NCBI GenBank assembly: GCA_902578505.1
Contig: CACHDD010000031.1
Coordinates: forward strand, 1-11,204
DNA: 11,204 nt
Direction of reading: 5' to 3'
Origin: an uncultured Bacteroidota bacterium
GTDB lineage: Bacteria > Bacteroidota > Bacteroidia > Flavobacteriales > UA16
A program made the translations under genes and the position numbers. Under the pieces are notes generated by a model that saw nothing but the letters and a program-made list of their open reading frames with translations, did not search any database and was not told where the DNA came from. This document shows, piece after piece, positions 6,792-11,204 of this stretch; the stretch's first letter is position 1, and every line of letters begins with the position of its first letter.

Positions 6792-7421
6792 TTATTCCCC
6801 AGTTTTATTTTTCAACCAATACTTCAGTCCGAAATCTATAGTCATAAAATTATAGCCGTCAATATCAACAGGATCAGGATTGCCAATTGAAGACTTACTA
6901 TTAAATAGGATATTGTAATTAAATCCTATGAAGAAACAACTTCTATTCAAGTATTTATTCTGTATAATTCGATGAACTGGGTAGATAATTTCTCCACCAA
7001 TACTAAAGCCCATATGTCTTGCAATGGTTTTCATTAATATTTCATTATTACTTATCATAGCTATTGATTCTTCATATGGTGAGGTATAGTATCCAAGTTT
7101 GAGACTAGGAAGAATGTCGAATATTCCGATCTGAGTTATTCCATGAACTCCCATACGATAATAAGAAAGTATAGGTTTTGCAAATATTTCTGAGTATGGT
7201 TCTTCAGATGATAGTATGAAGTCTGCAGAAGCATTAATAATGATTTGGTCAAACTTATAATTAGTTTGAAAGCTAATCCCCTTATAGTCGCCTAAACTCA
7301 TTTCTTCCCAATTACTTTCTATAAGATCAGTTTTAAATGTAGTTGTTGCTACGCCATATCCAAATTGAGCAACGCTTGCTATAGGAAATGCTAGTACTAT
7401 GATAATAATGAGATTTTTCAA
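6792..7421 (-). CDS. Putative outer membrane beta-barrel protein, hypothetical, TTG start
   Basis: This is a 209-residue protein. The start is a TTG at 7421-7419: no in-frame ATG exists between it and the upstream in-frame stop near 7464-7466, and the next Met (residue 41) would remove the signal peptide. Residues 1-19 are a clean signal peptide (M-K-N-L-I-I-I-I-V-L-A-F-P-I-A-S-V-A-Q). The mature part has amphipathic strands (I-I-N-A-S-A-D-F-I-L, L-K-L-G-Y-Y, F-F-I-G-F-N-Y-N-I-L-F, M-T-I-D-F-G-L-K-Y-W-L) consistent with a small outer-membrane barrel. I do not recognise a specific family. It converges on the FG-GAP gene, 33 bp from stop to stop, with no strong terminator between them. Confidence 0.65.
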   Translation of the reverse strand: MKNLIIIIVLAFPIASVAQFGYGVATTTFKTDLIESNWEEMSLGDYKGISFQTNYKFDQIIINASADFILSSEEPYSEIFAKPILSYYRMGVHGITQIGIFDILPSLKLGYYTSPYEESIAMISNNEILMKTIARHMGFSIGGEIIYPVHRIIQNKYLNRSCFFIGFNYNILFNSKSSIGNPDPVDIDGYNFMTIDFGLKYWLKNKTGE

Positions 7422-7722
7422 ATCAATTGAGTTGAGATAAAGATAAAGTATCTTTTTAAAAACTTATTATTTTTAATTGATATTGAATGTACTGATGATT
7501 TAGCTTGAAATTAGAAATTAAATAAGTTTTTGATCAAAATCTAGAGCTTGGAAAAGATTTTAAATTCATGAAATGGTTAATAACCTATCTATTGTGCATC
7601 AAGATAATGTCATGTTAATCTTGCTTTTATATTAAGGGTATCTTCTCGTATTAAAGAAACCATGCTTCTGACATAAAGATATGAAGATGTCGTAACTAAC
7701 TTAGAGGATATAAATTCAAATT
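7422..7722. other. AT-rich intergenic region without a recognised gene
   Basis: These 301 bp separate the TTG-started barrel gene (-) from the small membrane-protein gene (+). I found no RNA gene, no strong hairpin and no exact TTG-N19-TAnnTTTG promoter. The longest ATG-initiated frame I traced on the + strand (from 7568) is only 16 codons. It must carry the divergent promoters, but I cannot place them. Confidence 0.4.
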
Positions 7723-7887
7723 ATGAAGCCTGTTTTACAAAAAATATTATATTATATAAATCCTTTTAACTTTTTCAAAAAAGAACAATCATCTGATCTT
7801 AATTTACGAATGATGCATGGAATTAATAAAATTAGCCTTTTGCTTTTTTTAATTACAATTATCATTCTAATCATCAGAAGAATTTAA
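7723..7887 (+). CDS. Small single-span membrane protein, DUF6728-like
   Basis: This 54-codon frame runs from the ATG at 7723 to the TAA at 7885-7887. The N-terminal half is basic/aromatic (M-K-P-V-L-Q-K-I-L-Y-Y-I-N-P-F-N-F-F-K-K). A segment N-L-R-M-M-H-G-I-N-K-I-S follows at 27-38, then one strongly hydrophobic helix (L-L-L-F-L-I-T-I-I-I-L-I-I at 39-51) and a short R-R-I end. The 'MHGINKIS' segment before a C-terminal helix matches, from memory, short Bacteroidota proteins annotated DUF6728. The positive residues on both flanks leave topology uncertain. Function is unknown. It precedes the DoxX-like gene by 50 bp on the same strand. Confidence 0.68.
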   Translation: MKPVLQKILYYINPFNFFKKEQSSDLNLRMMHGINKISLLLFLITIIILIIRRI

Positions 7888-7937
7888 CGAGTTGAATTCT
7901 TCTATTTTGCAAAATTCTACTAAGAAAAAAATAATTC

Positions 7938-8339
7938 ATGAATAAGATATTACATAACACAATAAAATATATTTTCTCGATATTTCTTTTACTCTCCGCT
8001 CTTAAGCATTTATATAATATTTACTTAGCAGAAGCTTCGATAATGGCAACAGGATATCCAGAAGCAGAAGCTGCAAAATTTGTTCTTGCTGTCCTAGAAA
8101 CAAAATTTTTGATCCCCTTCATTTGTTTTGTCAAAATTATTGCTAGTGTTTTAATAGTTGTTCCAAAACGAGAGCAATTAGGTGTCATAATTGCTTTGCC
8201 GTATTCAACAGGAATGCTTATGTGGGGAATCTTTATGGTCCCAAGCCACTTATTGATTATGTCTTCTATATTTCTTTTTAATTTCTTGCTTATTGTAGCG
8301 AACTGGAAAAATTATAAATCTATTTTGAAATCAAATTAG
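7938..8339 (+). CDS. DoxX-like four-helix inner membrane protein
   Basis: This is a 133-residue protein starting at the ATG at 7938. Four hydrophobic segments lie near residues 8-26, 57-76, 80-100 and 104-121, the usual DoxX/DoxD-like layout. The pattern also fits: a first helix ending F-L-L-L-S-A-L-K-H-L-Y, a G-Y-P-E-A segment, then F-L-I-P-F-I-C-F-V-K-I-I-A-S-V-L-I-V in the position of the usual 'llp..ei..gllLl' second helix, and a charged loop (P-K-R-E-Q) before helix three. DoxX-family proteins are inner-membrane proteins, some linked to quinone or redox processes, but this member has no assignable substrate. It may be co-transcribed with the small gene upstream. The family call is moderately sure; the four-helix membrane nature is clear. 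Confidence 0.65.
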   Translation: MNKILHNTIKYIFSIFLLLSALKHLYNIYLAEASIMATGYPEAEAAKFVLAVLETKFLIPFICFVKIIASVLIVVPKREQLGVIIALPYSTGMLMWGIFMVPSHLLIMSSIFLFNFLLIVANWKNYKSILKSN

Positions 8340-8354
8340 GAATTAGGCAGCAAC

Positions 8355-8370
8355 GCTAGATATATCTAGC
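8355..8370. repeat. Perfect 16-bp palindrome downstream of the DoxX-like gene
   Basis: GCTAGATATATCTAGC is a perfect inverted repeat 16 bp after the stop at 8339. As RNA it gives a 6-bp stem with a TATA loop. No T-run follows (TTAAGAC instead), so it is a weak terminator candidate at best; a protein-binding site is equally possible. Confidence 0.5.
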
Positions 8371-8449
8371 TTAAGACTTTAAGATATGCCGGGCTATGCT
8401 TAGTTTACAAGTAATAAATTAAGCTGAGATTGCTACTGTATATGCTAAT

Positions 8450-8476
8450 AAAAAAAACCCTCGCTAACGCGAGGGT
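8450..8476 (-). terminator. Intrinsic terminator of the tRNA-His gene
   Basis: On the minus strand, ACCCTCGC and GCGAGGGT form a perfect 8-bp GC-rich stem with a GTTA loop. The stem runs into an 8-base T tract (complement of 8450-8457, the first T being the closing stem base). It begins 11 bp after the tRNA 3' end, so it is the tRNA's terminator. In the + orientation the hairpin has no comparable T-run. Confidence 0.9.
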
Positions 8477-8487
8477 AATTATTAATG

Positions 8488-8561
8488 GGTGGCTAATCGG
8501 ATTTGAACCGACGACCCCTGGAACCACAAACCAGTGCTCTAACCAACTGAGCTATAGCCAC
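8488..8561 (-). tRNA. tRNA-His (anticodon GTG)
   Basis: The complement folds as a full cloverleaf. The acceptor GTGGCTA pairs with TAGCCAC. The D arm is GCTC...GAGC, and the T arm GTCGG-TTCAAAT-CCGAT closes with one G-T pair. The anticodon loop TTGTGGT places GTG at complement 8527-8525. The base 5' of the acceptor (8562) is a G on the tRNA strand, and position 73 (8488) is C, the G-1:C73 pair diagnostic of histidine tRNA. The lowest anticodon-stem pair (31-39) is a T-T mismatch. The genome does not encode a complete CCA after C73, as in many Bacteroidota tRNAs, so CCA would be added enzymatically. Confidence 0.97.
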
Positions 8562-8580
8562 CGTATCCCAAAACGGTGTG

Positions 8581-8610
8581 CAAAGATAGTTTAGAGTTTT
8601 GGTTGTGCAA
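8581..8610 (-). promoter_or_regulatory. Bacteroidota-type promoter of tRNA-His
   Basis: On the minus strand, TTG (complement of 8608-8610) is followed after exactly 19 bp by TATCTTTG (complement of 8581-8588). This is a perfect match to the Bacteroidota primary sigma factor consensus TTG-N19-TAnnTTTG. The -7 element ends about 19 bp before the tRNA 5' end, which puts the start site a few bases upstream of the mature tRNA. Confidence 0.88.
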
Positions 8611-8639
8611 GGGATTAGCAGGAATTATCATCCTTATCC

Positions 8640-8667
8640 ATATGCTCAATAATGCCTAAAAGCATAT
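8640..8667. repeat. Imperfectly placed inverted repeat after the esterase gene
   Basis: ATATGCT (8640-8646) and AGCATAT (8661-8667) could form a 7-bp stem with a 14-nt loop, 32 bp past the esterase stop. There is no T-run, so terminator function is doubtful. Confidence 0.25.
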
Positions 8668-8698
8668 ATTGTTAGTATTCTTATAGCAAAGTGGTAAC

Positions 8699-10579
8699 TT
8701 ACTCAAGAATAAACTTCTTCTCTACTGAACCATCGTCGTAGATTTGAAATAAGATTTGTTGGCTGGAATGCTTGACTTCTCTTCCTAATGCATCTACTTT
8801 CTTTAATATTCTATGATTTAAATTATTTATTGGTTCTTCAATTTGAAGAGATTCCTGACATAGATCTTGGAAGAATAACCAAGCTTCTTCGCTCGCATTA
8901 ATATCCATATTACCGAACGCTCCAGGCCAATCGTGACCGCCACCAATTACCGTATATAGCCAAACTTTAGAACACGAGATATTATTTCCATATTTTTCAA
9001 AAGATATAGTACTTCCATCATTTGTGGAGATATTGGGTAAAGTTCCAGAGGATTCTATATCAATAGTATACATATCAGTAAAGAATTCAATCGTTTCTGG
9101 AATACTTGGGTACGATCCCCAACCATCCGCATTGAAATAATCACCATCGTAATAGGTTATGTTATCATTTGTTCCATGAATCTCTAATATACCTACTGTT
9201 TGTGAAGGATTACAGTTTTCTAAAATATCTTCCATAATCATTCCAGAAACAGAAGCTACACCAAGGAATAATTCAGAAGCTTCACAAGCCAATAAGTAAC
9301 AAAAGTCGCCGCCATTAGACATGCCTGTACAGAATACTTTTTCATGATCAATATCGTTATCACTTGAAAACTCATTAATTAGGGTTTCTAAAAAGGCCAC
9401 GTCATCCACCGTTTCATTGTTTTGGAAATCGTAACCAACATTAAAAAAAGTATTTCCATATGAATCTTCAATGCCCTGTGGGTAGCATACTGCAAAGCCG
9501 TATTGTAAAGCCAACTGATTGAATCCCGAATAATTCATGATACCCTCGGCTGAGCCTGTATAGCCATGACATACAAATACAAGTGGCGTGTTTTCATCTT
9601 CAAAAGGGTTGAAATATATATATTCTCTTTGATATTTTTCTACATCAATATTCCCAAACTGAAATGCAAGTAAATCGGCATACAAAGTATTGTCAGTCAA
9701 ATTATCATCATCAAGTCCATTTACGTTGGTGATTGTCACATCCAAGTTGTACACGCCCATATAACTAGAAGACAAGATATCAGGATGTGTAAAAGAATAT
9801 ACCTCTCCCGATCCAAGATTTAGATCTTCAAAAGTAGCTGAGTAAGCTACGCTTCCTCCGAGAGACCATAAGATATCAAAACTTTCAATCATATCAGCAC
9901 CTGTGTTGGTCACCACACCTTCAATATCAACATCTGTCCCTTGAGCAAAATTCAAGGGGACATTTATTTGTGTCAACTCTGCATTCAATCCGATAGGTTC
10001 ATACACCAATACATTGTCGATTGCCCATCCAAACATCCATCCACCACCATCGTTGTAGCGAAACGCTAAAAGCACATTATTGTTACCTGCCAACGAACTT
10101 AAGTTTATTGTTTCACTCCCCCACACTGTTTCATCAGAGTTGCCATTTCCACTAATTTCATCAAGTACTGTCCACTCCAATTCTTCTAGTGGTTCACCAT
10201 TAGCAAAAGCATATTCAACAGTAGCAAGTTCAGTGCTTCCTTGAAATGTTTCTCCCGAAAAGAATGTGGAAAAAGACATAATTGCATAATCGACACTGCT
10301 AAGGTCTAGTAGAGGTAGAATCAAATAATCCTTGCTTTTGTCGCAATCACATGCATCATCATTTGTCGCAATAAAATTTCCATTTGCTTGAATTGTCCAC
10401 CATTCACTTTGAAGATCTTCATTATTTCCATTTATCCAACCTCCATCATTAGATAGGGTGTATTGACTCCACTCAGGAGGTAATGAGCTATTTTCAAAAT
10501 CTTCACTCAGTAAAACGTTTTGACTAAAAGAGTAACTTCCAATAAAAAAAATGAAAGCAGTAATTAAAAGTCTTTGCAT
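8699..10579 (-). CDS. Secreted modular alpha/beta-hydrolase esterase (PHB depolymerase / feruloyl esterase-like) with jelly-roll and CARDB-like domains
   Basis: This is a 626-residue protein starting at the ATG at 10579. Residues 1-20 are a signal peptide (L-L-I-T-A-F-I-F-F-I-G-S, cleavage near Y-S-F-S-Q). Residues about 21-195 look like a choice-of-anchor J / cleaved-adhesin jelly roll (L-L-S-E-D-F-E-N-S-S-L-P-P-E-W at the start, G-W-A-I-D-N-V-L-V-Y at the end). Residues about 198-305 resemble a CARDB-type Ig-like domain (G-V-V-T-N-T-G, L-T-D-N). Residues about 315-575 are an LpqC/PHB depolymerase-like esterase: oxyanion region F-V-C-H-G-Y-T-G-S (335-343), nucleophile elbow G-M-S-N-G-G with Ser421, probable Asp472 (H-G-T-N-D) and His549 (G-G-G-H-D-W-P-G). 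The last 38 residues are a short tail (V-D-A-L-G-R-E-V ... D-G-S-V-E-K-K-F-I-L-E). I infer an extracellular esterase acting on a polymer; the substrate is not determinable. Confidence 0.87.
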   Translation of the reverse strand: MQRLLITAFIFFIGSYSFSQNVLLSEDFENSSLPPEWSQYTLSNDGGWINGNNEDLQSEWWTIQANGNFIATNDDACDCDKSKDYLILPLLDLSSVDYAIMSFSTFFSGETFQGSTELATVEYAFANGEPLEELEWTVLDEISGNGNSDETVWGSETINLSSLAGNNNVLLAFRYNDGGGWMFGWAIDNVLVYEPIGLNAELTQINVPLNFAQGTDVDIEGVVTNTGADMIESFDILWSLGGSVAYSATFEDLNLGSGEVYSFTHPDILSSSYMGVYNLDVTITNVNGLDDDNLTDNTLYADLLAFQFGNIDVEKYQREYIYFNPFEDENTPLVFVCHGYTGSAEGIMNYSGFNQLALQYGFAVCYPQGIEDSYGNTFFNVGYDFQNNETVDDVAFLETLINEFSSDNDIDHEKVFCTGMSNGGDFCYLLACEASELFLGVASVSGMIMEDILENCNPSQTVGILEIHGTNDNITYYDGDYFNADGWGSYPSIPETIEFFTDMYTIDIESSGTLPNISTNDGSTISFEKYGNNISCSKVWLYTVIGGGHDWPGAFGNMDINASEEAWLFFQDLCQESLQIEEPINNLNHRILKKVDALGREVKHSSQQILFQIYDDGSVEKKFILE

Positions 10580-10675
10580 AAAAAAATTTTTAGATCTTGT
10601 AAGTTACTCAAAGCCGTGTCATATTTTCAATTTTATATTGTATCTCTAATACTCTTAGATAGGCAATAAAACATA

Positions 10676-11137
10676 CTATATGAGATGATGAATCATTTTG
10701 ATGTCGGCACGGTCATAAGGTGATGAATCGGGTAAAGGAATCTCTTTAAACTTATGTTTTTTATATAATTTAATAGCATTTGTCAATTTTGTATTTGAAT
10801 ATAAACAAATACTTTGTGCTTTTTTATTCTTACAAAAGTTGATCACAAAGATCATTATCTCATTGCCAATACCTTTTTGTCTATGAGATTCTTTAACTGT
10901 CATCTTCATTAATTCATATGACATTTTATCGCTAGGCATAAGTGCAAATGTGCCAATAATTTCTTTTTTAAACTCTATAAAAAAGACATATCCACCTTTA
11001 TCAATTATTGCAGTTTTCGGATTTTTTAAAACATACTCATCATAAGGCTCAATTAAGAATGCCTTATTTAGCCATAAAATGTTTAGATCGTAAAACTTAG
11101 ATGAAAGTGTGTCTGTATATGGTATAAAGTTTATCAT
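10676..11137 (-). CDS. GNAT family N-acetyltransferase
   Basis: This is a 153-residue protein from the ATG at 11137; an in-frame ATG at 11176 would add 13 residues. I chose the inner start because family members typically begin M-I-x-F-I-P-Y, which is exactly the sequence here. Residues about 43-68 give the conserved D-K-G-G-Y-V-F-F and I-I-G-T-F-A-L beta-hairpin. The acetyl-CoA motif A is M-T-V-K-E-S-H-R-Q-K-G-I-G at 79-91, fitting R-x-x-G-x-G. L-Y-S-N-T-K-L, A-I-K-L-Y-K-K-H-K-F and S-P-Y-D-R-A-D follow in the order usual for this subgroup. It is a soluble cytoplasmic enzyme transferring an acetyl group from acetyl-CoA to an unknown amine. It lies 96 bp upstream of the esterase on the same strand; a functional link is not evident. 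Confidence 0.88.
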   Translation of the reverse strand: MINFIPYTDTLSSKFYDLNILWLNKAFLIEPYDEYVLKNPKTAIIDKGGYVFFIEFKKEIIGTFALMPSDKMSYELMKMTVKESHRQKGIGNEIMIFVINFCKNKKAQSICLYSNTKLTNAIKLYKKHKFKEIPLPDSSPYDRADIKMIHHLI

Positions 11138-11204
11138 AAGATTTAAAGACCTTACATTGTAGTTATTAGGGTCCATATATGCTGATTATAAATAGCTTTT
11201 TTAG

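Noticed and set aside
10580..10675. Promoter for the esterase gene (TTG followed by TAACTTAC)
   Set aside because: The spacing is 21 bp and the -7 box matches only six of eight positions, too weak to list as a feature.

Overview
The window looks like chromosomal DNA of a free-living, probably marine member of the Bacteroidota, most likely order Flavobacteriales. The order-level call is inference. The evidence is AT-rich DNA, genes without clear Shine-Dalgarno sequences, a textbook Bacteroidota promoter (TTG-N19-TAnnTTTG) in front of a tRNA gene, secreted proteins with type IX secretion (T9SS) C-terminal tails, and phylum-typical families (choice-of-anchor B, TIGR03032, DUF3667, DUF6728-like, FG-GAP/VCBS proteins, small outer-membrane barrels). 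I see no phage, plasmid, transposon, CRISPR or defence genes.

Layout. Positions 1-245 (+) hold the 3' end of a small repetitive protein that resembles the 7(1) 'septoil knot' family. It converges on a 763-residue secreted choice-of-anchor B protein (399-2690, -). Only 50 bp separate that gene's start from a divergent, tightly packed run of four + strand genes (2741-6758): an outer-membrane beta-barrel, a zinc-ribbon DUF3667 membrane protein, a TIGR03032 protein and a secreted FG-GAP/VCBS protein. The last has an unusually long N-terminal leader before its signal-peptide-like core and a canonical T9SS type A tail. A second small barrel-like protein (6792-7421, -) has a TTG start. Then come about 300 bp with no gene, a 54-codon membrane protein (7723-7887, +) and a four-helix DoxX-like membrane protein (7938-8339, +).

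The right part is on the minus strand: a strong terminator (8450-8476), tRNA-His(GTG) (8488-8561) and its promoter (8581-8610), then a secreted modular esterase (8699-10579) and a GNAT acetyltransferase (10676-11137).

The dominant theme is cell-envelope and secreted proteins. Three are probable T9SS cargos. Two of these, the anchor-B protein and the esterase, end in the same short non-canonical tail, while the FG-GAP protein has the canonical one. The packed four-gene cluster is the best candidate for a functional unit, but no function can be read from sequence alone. Nothing here is clearly a new biological system; the most distinctive items are the septoil-knot protein, the extended leader, the short shared tails and the four-gene cluster.
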